DNA of 64,000 nucleotides from Paragorgia papillata (taxonomy: Eukaryota > Cnidaria > Anthozoa > Scleralcyonacea > Coralliidae), in assembly GCA_035771165.1 (NCBI GenBank), contig JAWNZC010000258.1:62001-126000 (forward strand), in the 5' to 3' direction. Position 1 is the stretch's first letter. Each line of letters starts with the position of its first letter. Below, piece by piece: positions 21,971 to 33,539 of this stretch. The notes beneath the pieces are model-generated. The model was not told where the DNA came from. It did no database searches and saw nothing but the letters and a program-made list of their open reading frames with translations. A program made the translations under genes and the position numbers.

Positions 21971-22816
21971 TGGGACCCATTCACGTCCCCAGAGCCTCTC
22001 CCGTGCTGGCGCGCGTTAAAAGGCTCTGGGGGAATCCATATAATCATCGCGATCTGATTGGTTGTTCAAATTCAAAGGCCTATATAACGATGGAGCTTAG
22101 TGAATGTTTATAAATAAACAGTATTTGAGACACGAAAACTGACAACGAAGCACAATTCTAATCATAGTTCTAATCCGAACAATTTAATCGAACATTTTTC
22201 AAAGCAATCAACCCGTTTCCCATTATATAATTAAATCAAACACAGAAGACAGACAGCAATTTGAAATCGATAGGCGATAGACAATATTAGACAGCAGTCA
22301 CAGCACACTGCTGGCTGTTCGTGCATGGTACATATTAATAAGAATCTCATTGTAATATACACGTCAAATATGAACGAACGGTGCAACACATTAAAGAGAA
22401 CTACCTTCACTAAAAGAAGCCGTAAATACGAAATTCCGACGCTGCTCTAGTATTGCCAAGCTCTGAAGACTGAAGCGAACTCGTAAATTTTAATGCCTTT
22501 TGCCCCGCCGAATAAACGCGGCGATGAGCTACACTCAGCCGGGACCTTCTTCGAACGGAATATACCACAATCAGAATTGTTCCAAAGTCAAACGAGTCAA
22601 TACGAGACAGCCAAACCGCCAGAATCGAAACCGAAAGGAAAATTATATTGCAAACAACTACCGATGATCTCGTGTCCAACTCCCAAACCGCGAACTTAAA
22701 CGCATGCGCTTTAGAAAGAACACCAAAGAATATTGGTGTTCCGGTTTGGATTCCCCCAGAGCCTTTTAACGCGCGCCAGCACGGGAGAGACTCTGGGGAC
22801 GAGAATGGGTGGGACC
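21971..22816. mobile_element. inverted-repeat element, ~0.85 kb
   Basis: The arms at 21971-22038 and 22748-22816 are inverted copies: TGGGACCCATTC, GTCCCCAGAG, CTCTCCCGTGCTGGCGCGCG and TTAAAAGGCTCTGGGGGAAT. The right edge continues into the palindrome TGGGACCCACTTGGGTCCCA (22810-22829). No target duplication was clear. The ORFs inside have no recognisable product, so it is a non-autonomous DNA transposon of unknown superfamily. Confidence 0.6.
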
Positions 22817-22829
22817 CACTTGGGTCCCA

Positions 22830-23440
22830 TACAATATGGCGTTTTAAATAGGAGTCGATCAGTCGAAGCAGTTGAACGGCGTTTTTCGCCAAATTCTGGG
22901 ATGTTACGAAGAGTTACCACCGAATTGAGGTTTGTAATCTTATTTTAAGTAATAGTTTAGTGTTTTTAACTATTTTTTTGTTTAGAAAGTGCTTTTTTTT
23001 ACAAAATACACTTGCTTGTTTATTTGCTTCAAAGCTAGCAAATTCGGTAAACAAATGTCTGGTCAAGTGACTGCCTGTGTTGGGTTTTTTTCTAGTAACG
23101 CGTATTATTTGATTTACGATGATGTGTTTGTTTAACTTTTGATTTATTTCATGCCGATTAAACCCCAAGAAGTCATAACTGTGTCTGTTTAAACTAATAA
23201 ACTTACTCGCTGTTGATACTGTTCACATGAATTCGAACTTAGTTTTGTCGAATTTGGGCTAATGTTCAACAAAAATTAAAATGGTTTAATTATGGTTACA
23301 GTACAGTATGTATTTTGCCCAAGCCTTTGTCCCTTGATAGTATTTTCAATTCGACTATTGATTCCACTTTTGTTTAAAGCAACACATTCATTTTGTCTAC
23401 AGTACAGTATGTCTCAAACAAAATATGTACATACTGTATA
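22830..23440. other. non-coding, unassigned
   Basis: AT-rich sequence without a supportable ORF or repeat. Confidence 0.35.
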
Positions 23441-23444
23441 ACAT

Positions 23445-24150
23445 TTTGAGTTAGTGGTAGTTTATTATGGTTAGAGCATCTTACTGGCCATTAATAAGTT
23501 ACACCCAAGTTTGATTCCTATTCGATCAATGCAGTTTTACTGTACATTTAGTAGTTTAAAATTTTATCTAGTTTGGTGAAAGCAAGAAAAGTCTTTCCAG
23601 TTATATGCATCCAGGGTTACTGTAGATCTAAGGATGTTACTCTGCAATCTGGGTTTATCTCCTACTTGATGCACTTACCAGATTAAAATTTCACCTTGGA
23701 TGTACATTAGAGGAGTGCTTCTAGTTTGACTCTACCAAACACCAGAGATTTCTTCTGGGTACTCCGGCTTCCTCCTGTAGTAACACTGACCAATGAGGGA
23801 TGACTCTTGTTGGACCTCTAGGAAGAACAGTTTAGATATGACTGATAGAGTTATCAGTATCCAGTATAAATAAAGTTTGTTTAGTTCAGTTTTCTTTTGC
23901 AGTAACATTGACCAATGAGGGGTGACCCTTACTAGATCTCTAGGAAGGACAGTTTAAATATGACTGATAGGTTATCCAGTGTAAAGACTGTTTAACTCTT
24001 ACAGTAGTTTAGTTCAGTTTCCTTTGGATGCATGTGAAACACCACAGGTTCCCTCCGGGTACTCTGGTTTCCTCCTGTAGTAAATTGGTCCTTAGATAAG
24101 GTTACGGTATATCCAGTGTAAATACAGTTACCTGTAGTTTACATTCCTTT
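23445..24150 (+). mobile_element. tRNA-headed SINE with repeated tail
   Basis: The 5' part has a degenerate tRNA promoter: A-box-like TGGTTAGAGCATC (about 23470) and B-box-like AGTTTGATTCC (about 23509). About 200 bp later come three diverged tail units with GGTACTC.GG.TTCCTCCTG, TAGTAAcaCTGACCAATGAG, CCTCTAGGAAGAACAGTTTA and GACTGATAGAGTTATC. The unit is about 120 bp and varies by indels. Dispersed repeats like this are frequent in cnidarian genomes. Confidence 0.5.
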
Positions 24151-25422
24151 TTTGTTTACATGTACAGATTAGTTTTGTTTAGATTCTTACTGATGCTGGA
24201 AGTCGAAGAGGACAAGCTTATTCAATTTTTTTCCTATTTTCGTACCAGAAAGGTTAGCTGTGGTTTCCTTTCCAAGATGGTAAAAAACGAATTTTGCTGT
24301 AGCTTTTTGCAATGGACTTGATAAGGGCAAAAACATGATTTTCATCAACAGGAGAATCTACCACAGTGCTCCAGCCACCGCTGGCGCTAGATAGTATTTT
24401 AATTTTTTTTTTACATTTTAGTCCTTTAATGCGGCTTTGCCTTTGTACTGTATTAGAGAAAACTTAAATTAATTTCAATAAAATTGTTTGTACTATCCAG
24501 AGTGGCTTACACTAGCTTCAATTAAACTAAAATCTTATAAACATCTGTATATGCATTGTTATGATCACTCATCTCAAAAAAAAATTAATGACTGATCTTG
24601 TCTTCTGCCAAGATCAGCTAGTGATATTTGTGCATGAAAAAGTCGTGTGGATCTAATAAGGAAAAGACATATAGATGGGCATGAAACCTAAAAAGTTGTA
24701 TGATGCAAGATATTGAGGTATGATAAATGTAGTAAAAAAATTTTTTCCAAAATATCTTGAAATGAAAACACTTCTGTAGTAAATAATAGTTTGGAATCAT
24801 CCTTCTCGTTGTTTATTTTAGAAAAAAGCTCATCACTTATTATCTGTTTCAAATATAAGTATACACAAAGTACAGTAGTGTCAGTACACTCAAGTATATA
24901 AAAATATAAAAGCTTAATAATATAGTAGATTATAACCAATAAATAATTATTTCTGCGTGTAAATCAGAGCTGGCCAAAACATGCCCCTTTATTATAATTT
25001 TACTTCAATCTCAGATGATTCTACTCTTTCAAATACCAGACAATTTGACTTTGTCAAATAGAAAACCCTTGGCAAGCCTCTCCATCAAGCCTAGCCCAGG
25101 CAGCCATGAGTTCATCACAGATATAATATATATAGACAGGGTAAAATAAAGCAAGAACACACAGGTATATAACATGTAAAAAGTTAGCCAATATAGGCAA
25201 TATATTTTTTACTAGAGGACAATTAATGTATTTACAAATATTGAAGATGCACACCATAAATGCTAGGTGAACAGGAATTATCTTCGTCAATATTATAGTA
25301 ACAGGATTTCATCCGACTTCATCAATAATAGTAAAACAGTGAGTTAAATGCTTATAAATTTGCCTGTTAAATAAAGTAACTACAAACTTCCAATAAACAT
25401 CTTGTATAAAACCCTCAGATCC
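24151..25422. other. non-coding, AT-rich
   Basis: No gene or clear mobile element seen. The ORFs on the minus strand at 24618-25290 are low-complexity and rich in F, I, Y and L, as expected from AT-rich DNA. Confidence 0.35.
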
Positions 25423-25531
25423 TCTGACCCTAGCCTGCGAACCCAGACCTATTTTTCTGCCCTCGTGCCTCCCGCGAAAACTACGGTCAGCGAACCCGAG
25501 CCGAGATTTGATTTCCGTGACGTAATACCTT

Positions 25532-26195
25532 TTGTCTTGTGTTATCCAATCAAATTTGAAAATGTATTTAGCTAAAATTGCCCACGCGTGGACTCACGTT
25601 GAACGGAGCACAAAATATTTGCAATTTTTGACAAGTATATTGTATAGTATTTATATAACGATGAACGGCACTCCACAGAAATTGTCACACCAGGCCGATA
25701 CTTGTTTTCGTTGTCAAAAAACATTTCCCGCGACACGGGAGAAAATCATTTAACACTAACCAGATGTTGACCTCGACGCCGCTCAAGAAAGCTGAAACTC
25801 ACCTTCACCAGTTCGAGCAGCTTCAGAAACTCAATGCAAAAGAAAGAGACTAAAGTTCATCTTACTGCAGAATATCCGAGTAAAACAATACGGAAAGAAC
25901 TGGTAAATGACTTTGCATGCGGTCCTCGGAAAAGCAATTGTTCACGGCTCTCATCAGAGAATTGCCACGGAATTGCTAAAGCGGTATTGAAGAATGACAC
26001 GTTGAAACGATGCGTCCTGGACTTCTGACTTTGGAAGTTAACGGCTTATATTCACGACGACAGCCTTCCACGCTCCGAGTAAAAACAAAGGAGGAGTTAA
26101 CAAGTTTTGAATTTGAAAAGTTATGCCTAGAATGGAAACAAAGAGCCCCTCTTCTCTATGCCTTTTTGATGACTATTGCGTCTTCAAGAAAATAA
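25532..26195 (+). pseudogene. remnant of transposon protein with Cys-pair motif
   Basis: Three successive ORF pieces lie in different frames. The first ends CFRCQKTFPATREKII. The second (25834-26028) is basic and contains KTIRKELVNDFACGPRKSN. The third (26010-26195) contains LRVKTKEELTSFEFEKLC and WKQRAPLLYAFLMTI. The order of Cys-pair region, spacer and W..RAPLL resembles uncharacterised proteins I know from repeat families in corals and anemones, but I cannot verify this. Stops and frame changes show decay. Confidence 0.4.
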
Positions 26196-26826
26196 AATCC
26201 TGAGTGGCTTCCCAGTATAGCAGTGGCTGGTTCGACAATAATCATGATAACTGTAGTATAAAGCCTGGTTTTCACTAGAGCATAAGCACAAGCATAAATA
26301 TGGCCATGATAAACAAAAGACAATACAAAGAAATGTAACTCCTGTGTATGCTGGTAAGGTATCTGACATTTTGCCTGGAAACGTCAACAGTATAATAATT
26401 GTTGCAACTATAACAGCGACAATTGTTGTCGTTAATCCGCTGTAATGACATGTTTAATATAAAAGTTTCACAGATAAACTATTTTTTGTTTTATTTTTTC
26501 TCGAGCTGATGCTAGTTATGAAAGCTGTAATTTACTAATTTATATAATAGGACAAAGAACAGCAGATATTTTTCTCAACATTTTTGTCTTAAATATAATC
26601 ACAACAACATAATAAGTCATAAAACATATTGCACTCTCAAGAACAAATTTGGAATCACATTTCAGCGAGTATATTAAATATTTGCAGAGACTTCATGGTG
26701 TTGTTTACGATTTGTTGCAATTACGTACCATTGTTCTGAAATTGACACATCGACTGCCACAGCTTTCACAGTTCTTGTATTATAAACGTCGCTGTGAACC
26801 ATTTTCCGCCATATCATCTTTCATCA

Positions 26827-27711
26827 GCGCGAGTCGCGACTAAATGGCGCGAGTAAACTTTTGTCGCGGGCTTTTGTTCCGGCTTTAATTTTGCCTGGAT
26901 CTTTTTCTCCGGTTTTGCTACCGGGGGACAAAGAACCTAAAAATATAGATGCAATAATAGATTAACTCAAATTTCCTCAGCGTGTATTCAGTTGTTTGTG
27001 CGTAATACGCACAGATAATGGACAGCGATGTATCTTCTAAACGCTATATAAACCGTCTGTCGTTTCTTTATATCGCGCTCCGTCCAACTTAGCCGACTTC
27101 TATCGATTTTCATATCGACGATTATTGTGCCCGAATATTAGTCCATATTTGATAAATATCTTAGCTTGCTGTCAATGTATGTCATCACTACCATATTTTC
27201 CAACGGAAAAGATATTACCGCCACCTCCAGCTAGGCACAAAAAGGCCAGACCAGACCAAAGGCCAGACCAGACCAAAGATCATACTAATTTTCGCGCTAT
27301 ATAGCATCAAATTGACAAAACAGCATTCACATACCATTTATTAGGTAACGTATATATAGTATACAAATATAAAATAAATAACAAGTCATTTTTGCGCGCC
27401 GTGCGTCTTTGCGTCATTCCTCACTAAATGCACTTAGAGAACTTGGTAAGTTGGACGGAGCGCGATATAAAGAAACTACAGACGATTTATACAGCGTTTA
27501 GAAGATACATCGCTGTCCATTATCTGTGCGTATTACGCACAAACAACTGAATACACGCTGAGGAAATTTGAGTTAATCTATTATTGCATCTATATTTTTA
27601 GGTTCTTTGTCCCCCGGTAGCAAAACCGGAGAAAAAGATCCAGGCAAAATTAAAGCCGGAACAAAAGCCCGCGACAAAGGTTTACTCGCGCCATTTAGTC
27701 GCGACTCGCGC
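26827..27711. mobile_element. foldback element with 264 bp arms
   Basis: The arms at 26827-27090 and 27448-27711 are inverted and nearly identical over exactly 264 bp each (ends GCGCGAGTCGCGACTAAATG; inner ends CGCTCCGTCCAACTT), around a 357 bp core. The core holds a 19 bp tandem pair (AAAGGCCAGACCAGACC, 27240-27285). No ORF of its own. It splits the coding remnant of the surrounding hAT-like element and is therefore younger. Confidence 0.7.
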
Positions 27712-28224
27712 CATTTACTCGCGACTCGCGAGGCGCGCCGATTAGACTATCTCCTCCGTTTAGCACCGCTTTCAGTCGATCGAACCGAACATTTGACGCG
27801 ATTCATTCAGTATTATCGGCACTATATTACTGACATGATCACGAATGGCAATACCTTGAAAGTTGAAATATTAGGGACTTCCCAAATCCAGTAGGCAAAT
27901 TCTCGAAAAGATCCTTTCTCTCTTTGCCGACGTATTTTATAGCATGCTCTTGATGTTTATAAGTGCACTCTCGATACTTTCTGTTATTTCAGAAAGGAAT
28001 TGTGAATTGTTTATTTGTCACCACTCCTTTGTTTCCACGCGTTTGCGTGTTTATCCCGCACAAATCCCGCGCGTTAGTTCCCTGTTTTTAAGAGGTAAAT
28101 TGTGATTGGATAAAAAGGTATTACGTCGCGGAAATCAAATCTCGACTCGGGTTCGCAGACCGTAGTTTTCGCGGGAGGCACGAGGGCAGAAAAATAGGTC
28201 TGGGTTCGCAGGCTAGTCTGACCC

Positions 28225-30503
28225 AAGATACGTTGCAAAAGACGGATATAGAAACGGTAATATTTTTACTTTGTGAAAAAGTCACTGTCAAACTGCTAAC
28301 GTGAATACAAGATGTTACTTGTTATTTGTTCCTTACTTTTAGTCCTTTAATAATTCTTCAAACTGTAGCCTGGAGCTGATTTTCGTTCAGTAAAATCGTG
28401 AAATTTCGGCTGATTTTCCATGATCCCAGGCAGTTTTAAGTTCTCCCATAGCGACAGGTACATTTTATTGTTAAGGATGTAAAATTTAGCTGATTTTCGT
28501 TAAAAATCCGATCATTTAAAGCAAAAACTATGCTTCAGCAATAGTGATATAACTACGAAGTGGGTCCCACCGGATATGGCCGCCGCGAGATTTTTAGCCT
28601 CACTTCCGACTTCAATTTTTGCCACGCGCGAACCATAGCCACTGGAAAGGGAGAGGGCTGTGAAAGTGGGCGTGACTGAGATTTATGTTATTGTTCGCCA
28701 AATGCAAGATCACGTGACGTTGAACCTGCATGATTGAGCAATAAAAAGGAAGATTTTACATTAGAGCAGCGAGGCGCGTGCCTACAAGTACTACAACGAA
28801 AGTTCTTCCATGATGGTTTCGATATAAATTCCACTTCATTTGGACATTATATGCATAGATGGTCCCTCATGAAAACTCCCTTTGCAAAGAATATTTAATA
28901 AAGTGCAGTAAATTCGAATAAACGATCAATGGTCGGACCGAACACAGTGAGAGCCGAGAGGTAAAATAATGATACAATAGTTTTGCCAATAGTACAACTA
29001 AAACTAAAATTCGCTTTTGTCTTAATATGAATGGTTGTGCTAAATTATATGTCGTAAGTTGAGTTGCCTTCATTGAATATTAAATGCACTAAATGTCTGG
29101 TCACTCTGGTGTATTGCGCATCACTGGTTTGTTTCATAAACACGGTGAGGACTGGCAATTGTCGTACGCGTATCAGTTTACGTACACGTATAATTAAAGA
29201 ATAACTAAAGTATTAAGAAACATTGCCATCTGGCAACAAAAGTGCAAAACTCCAATTTAATAATGGCACGGAGACGACAAATGCTTGTCGACTGCGTTGT
29301 TCCTTGGTTTTCGTTTATTAATAATTTGTAGACATGCGGCGATTTATGATAATTTCAATTTATTCACACTATTTTTAATACTTACAAGGCCTTACAATGA
29401 AAAATACAAAGTTTACATAGTGATACATAAATAAATCAGAGTTAGATATAAAACAAAATATTTTATGAAAGAATATACATATGTGAGAGTGTAATTAAAG
29501 TATAAAGCTTTCGAGTTTAATCACTGCCTATATTTACATATTAATAAGTTTGGGGATCAGCAGAGGATGAAATATTAAGATCGTGTCGAAGTAACAAAAT
29601 AGACATTGTATAATACGAGAATGAAATTCAAATCAACCTTGTTGACTTAATATTTTTACATTGAAATATTTTTTACATTGAAACAGAAAGGGTTTTTAAA
29701 CAAATCACTGAGAATATTTTCCCAGATTTTTGTAGCTGAGAATCTAAATGTTTGTTTACAATAATTAGTCCGGCGGGGAGAAAATAGTTCGCGCTACGGC
29801 TAATTTGCTCACAATGCCAGAGTGTGAATTATTTGAGTGAGCCATGCATGAGTTAGCGCTTGTGTAATATTCAAGGATGATCATTTTAATGTCACGATCA
29901 AGTCTATCATGAAACCGAACGCCGATCATCTACACAACGATGCACCACCATATATATTTGTTTACGTCTTATTTGAGAAATGCGCGACTTAAAAACTCTC
30001 ACGGTCCTGTTAAAACCAATCCGATCTTTTTTATGTGATTTTTTTGTGCACACAATCATATTATTGAATAAACTAATATTTAAAATTAACGCAGAATCAA
30101 TGTAAAATATATAAAATTTGTCATAAAAATGACTGACTACAGTATAAAGCACTGTTGCTGTCTTAAGTTCGTAGGTCGTCAAAAACCGAATTCCTACCGA
30201 ATTTTGTTAACGAAATACAAGGGTACTCCTTTGGACTTGTAAATATCATGTTTCTTGTGGATTTTTAGAAGTCACCATAACGGACATCGTGCCGTTTAAC
30301 GAAGAACAAGGTATAAATCTAATGTAAGCCATATGAAAGAACACACTGGCCATGCCGGTTCAAGATCACGTGACGCTCAGGCGAGCGATCTTCGACATCA
30401 AACCGGAAGTTCTATTGTTTCAGAGCGGAGTTTCACAACCCTCTCCCTTTCCAGTGGCTATGCGCGAACCAATAGATGCTCTATCCAGTCTATTATTCAG
30501 CAT
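28225..30503. other. non-coding with diverged repeats
   Basis: No gene secured. 28640-28685 (ATAGCCACTGGAAAGGGAGA and context) is inverted relative to about 30428-30470, so diverged copies of one repeat bound about 1.8 kb. A phase-compatible mini exon is possible at 30269-30310. The minus-strand ORF at 29907-30182 looks spurious. Confidence 0.35.
30269..30310 (+). CDS. candidate mini exon (phase 1-1), uncertain
   Basis: TGTGGATTTTTAG precedes and GTATAA follows 42 bases that read VTITDIVPFNEEQ after a phase-1 entry. The phase fits the exons at 13007 and 18085. The short length makes chance likely. Confidence 0.2.
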
Positions 30504-30802
30504 AGTCTCTCGTTATGTATGATGATATATGACATACGCGTGTTTTTTTTTACTAATTCCCTACCCCCAAAGCCCAACCCCGAACCACAACCCCCCGGAA
30601 ACCATAACTTAACCACAACCCCCCGGTGACCCTAAACCTAGTCACAACCCTCCGGAAAAATGACCCGCCTGTTAGTTTTTTCCTTATATGTTTTTTAGTT
30701 TAACATCCCACATGTGGGACAGTCGTTGCACGCGTATGATGAAATACATCATAGAACTACGTTTGGTTGTATGTCATATATCATCATACATAACGAGAGA
30801 CT
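30504..30802. mobile_element. 299 bp inverted-repeat MITE at the 5' edge of BEL-1
   Basis: The ends AGTCTCTCGTTATGTATGAT, then GATATATGACATAC, are perfectly inverted at 30770-30802 (about 34 bp). Inside are repeated ACCACAACCCCCCGG motifs and a polypyrimidine run. No ORF. The BEL-1 gag reading frame is open 3' of it (from about 30815) without a start codon. Confidence 0.65.
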
Positions 30803-30814
30803 GTTGCTATTATT

Positions 30815-31957
30815 TTGAGATCAGTGGATGAATCACCGCCATTATTTTCGCCACTACGTTCGGCGAACGTCACCGGACCGCTGACACATGTTGTAGAGCC
30901 CACGGTACTTGACGAAAATGGAATATTAAACACGAACGAGCAGAATATCAACGGTTCATTGATCTTTGATGGAAATACGGTCATGGAAAATCAAAGTTAT
31001 GGCAATGAACAAGTTGGTCCAAGAACGAATGACAAGGAAATGACTTTAAAGAGTCTGGAACAAAATCGTAAGTACGATTTATCTGATGTAATAAAGCAAA
31101 TGGATGAGATAGCCCCTCTTATGTCGAGTGTAAATAATGAGGAGACGGCGAGATTAAACGCAATACAGTTGGATAAACTGTTCTTAAATATGCAGAAAGC
31201 TCGTGAGTTATACATCAAGGGACTAGAAGATGATAAGGATATTGAAATGGTTCACAAATGGTATGACACTCAAGATAGGAATGTGTTTAAATTTAAAAAG
31301 CAAATCGTTGATTTCCTGAATAAACCTAAGAAGGAACAACCAGTGAGTTATGAAACTTACTCTTGTAAGTCTGGAAGATCTCGTATTTCCAGTAAATCCC
31401 GATCTTCTGTGGCCTTATCCACATCCACTAGAGCAAAATTAATTGCAGCAAAAGCCAAATCTGCAACGTGTGAAGTAAAAGCTGCATTTCTGAAGGAAAA
31501 ACAAGCACTAAGGATGGCTGCTGAGGAGTTGGATTTAAAGCAACAAATAGCTGAAGTTAATATAGGGGAACAGATCTATGAGCAAGAACTAAGTGACGCG
31601 GTGCTAGCAATATCGCCATAAATGTTAAAGATTACTCAAATTGTAATTTTGGATCGAAGTTCAATTAATACCTGTTCCCCAACTACTCAACCTACAACGT
31701 CATCGCTGAATCCGAATGCTTCAGCCTTTGTGGTTCCTAATTTGAATGACAAGAAAGAGCCTGTATCCCTAGCTACAGGCATTGCACAGAAGCCCACTGT
31801 GAACACCACCAAAGTATTGGAGAATCAACAACAGAGTCCTGAAGCTGTAGCTGCATGATCCTGCTTCACTTGAAGAAGTTGCGCCATATAAAGAGTTTCT
31901 CAAGATACAACAAAAGCAAACTGAACTAACAAAGATGATTGCAACTCAACGAACCTA
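30815..31957 (+). pseudogene. BEL-1 retrotransposon gag, N-terminal part
   Basis: An ORF of about 268 codons without an ATG is followed by an in-frame TAA (31619-31621), another 78 codons, TGA at 31856, and a frame-shifted continuation to 31957. Around 31360-31590 is a Ser/Arg-rich segment followed by an Ala/Lys/Glu-rich coiled coil (KLIAAKAKSATCEVKAA, MAAEELDLKQQIAEVN), the usual arrangement of the N-terminal Gag of BEL/Pao LTR elements. Gag would form the particle shell. The sequence stops at the 6 bp target duplication of the element inserted at 31958 and resumes at 40116. The element is dead. Confidence 0.75.
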
Positions 31958-32103
31958 AGTAGATATGTCACAGGTATAGCACACTTTTTCCCGGACCTCT
32001 TACCCCTAGTTTTTAGTTACCAGGCTGGCCGCGTGAGCCCTGTGCGCGCGCATGTGAACCGGAAATACGTGTTTGAATAGAGAAACCGGTTTTTGACAAG
32101 TAT
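31958..32103 (+). repeat. left terminal inverted repeat of the Polinton-like element
   Basis: Identical, in inverse orientation, to 39970-40115 over all 146 bases. The outer end is AGTAGAT, the inner end ...TGACAAGTAT. It contains a GC-rich block with GTGCGCGCGCATGTG. No mismatch between the two copies was found by eye. Confidence 0.85.
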
Positions 32104-32233
32104 GATTGTTGTCAGACAATGGTTTAAATGAATAAAGAAGCTGTTTAATGAAACAAACGTGCAATGCTTACGGTCACTGTTTATTTAGTCAGTGTGTTTG
32201 TGAACTGGTTGAAGAAACGTGGTAAAGAGAAGC

Positions 32234-32722
32234 ATGGCACATCTGTTTGAGCAAATGTATGTCGACGAAGTGGATTTTGAGGACATTCTAACTTTTGAGC
32301 AGATTATCGATCTCGTTTCTACCGAGTTTGTCCATAGACAGATTGAAGAGTTGGAGGAGCTAGTGACATGTTGCAAGGAGACCGAGGAGGTGGAGATGGA
32401 GGAGGTGGATGGTAATCAATGGACTACCGTGAGAGAGCCTTGTGAAATTTCTGATGAAGAGTATCGTTGGATGGCCTACACAGACCAAGCTATTTCAATG
32501 ATTGACCGTGAAGATATTTGGAGGGCAATCGTGGAGGCCTGCAGGATTTTATCGTTTCCTAGTCCTTCCACTTTATGCAGACAGTATTTTGACAGTTTAT
32601 TTAATCTGAGCTGGTTTATTTGGTCTAAGATGTACGCTGAGACCTCAAGAACAATGAACATTAATAACTTAATGGACTATATAATGTGTACATGCAAACT
32701 TAAGTGCCATTCAACTGTGTAA
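32234..32722 (+). CDS. acidic 162-residue protein of the Polinton-like element
   Basis: ATG at 32234, stop at 32720-32722, AATAAA at 32736-32741. The first 80 residues are strongly acidic (FEQMYVDEVDFEDILTFEQ, EEVEMEEVDGNQW). The second half has Trp- and Cys-bearing helices (LSFPSPSTLCRQYFDSLFNL, WFIWSKMYAE). No known domain recognised and no signal peptide. It is the first gene inside the left terminal repeat and reads inwards. The complete frame and matching polyadenylation signal suggest a real gene; a role in expression or packaging of the element is only a guess. Confidence 0.6.
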   Translation: MAHLFEQMYVDEVDFEDILTFEQIIDLVSTEFVHRQIEELEELVTCCKETEEVEMEEVDGNQWTTVREPCEISDEEYRWMAYTDQAISMIDREDIWRAIVEACRILSFPSPSTLCRQYFDSLFNLSWFIWSKMYAETSRTMNINNLMDYIMCTCKLKCHSTV

Positions 32723-33539
32723 TTAAAATTGTGTGAATAAAAAAAGTTTTTAAAAACCTAATGCATTGGTCTACTTTCTTCATACTATACATTGTTGCTT
32801 GTGGTGACAGTGGTGTACGGTTTAGAGAAAATTTCCAAATGTGAGCTAGTTATGGCAGATCACAAAATGACAGAGCCAAGAGAAATAAAAGCCATAACAG
32901 ACAGAAAATGTTTAGAATCCGTGTTAGCTTTGGTCGTAACGATTTAAATTTAGAGGGTCATCTGCAGATGGGATATAATAGAATGGTTATCCAAATTGAC
33001 ACTGGAGAATCCGTAATATTGTTTCATTCCAAATATGGCGCAACAAATTAATAAAAGAACCAGTCTGGCTATACACTGTGAACGACGTTTGAAAATGCGC
33101 CATTCAGACAAAAGTGAAGGTATTCAAACTGTCTTTGTAAATAGAACTTGAATCAAAGATCATTGAAGCGTTTATGAATAAGTTACAAGGGAAAATTAAT
33201 TACCTGTCAAATGACTTTTGTTTCCTGTACAATTTCATTTGTTTTACTTTTATATATTTATATTGTACACTGTATGATGCGAACGTGTTAATTAGGCACA
33301 ATTTATGTTCGCATTTGCTCCTTGAACTCGTATTTAAGTTATCATTGTCTTTCTAAGGGGTCCCGAAAACTCGATGTTTCCTAAGGCGCCAGTCAACGTA
33401 TGCTGTAAGGGATAACTTAATGACAAAGATCGTACTAATAATTAAACTGTTTAATTAAAAGTTAAATGATTAAATGACACAACTTGTGTTTTAAAATGGA
33501 TTTATTTTGTAGATTGACTTATGAATGCACAAATAATTA

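Larger units (their letters stand above)
25431..28216 (+). mobile_element. hAT-like DNA transposon, decayed, with nested foldback
   Basis: A perfect 8 bp target duplication TCTGACCC flanks it (25423-25430 and 28217-28224). The inverted ends start TAGCCTGCGAACCCAGACC and pair over about 115 bp with few mismatches (CTCGTGCCTCCCGCGAAAAC is identical). An 8 bp duplication and TAG-type ends suit the hAT superfamily. Inside, 25660-25753 encodes CFRCQKTFPATREKI, a possible zinc-binding N-terminus, and 26010-26192 encodes SFEFEKLCLEWKQRAPLLYAFL. I associate both with an uncharacterised cnidarian transposon-linked protein family. Frames are broken by stops, and a foldback (26827-27711) separates them from the 3' part (27715-27892, possibly coding). 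No hAT catalytic block is visible. Confidence 0.65.
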
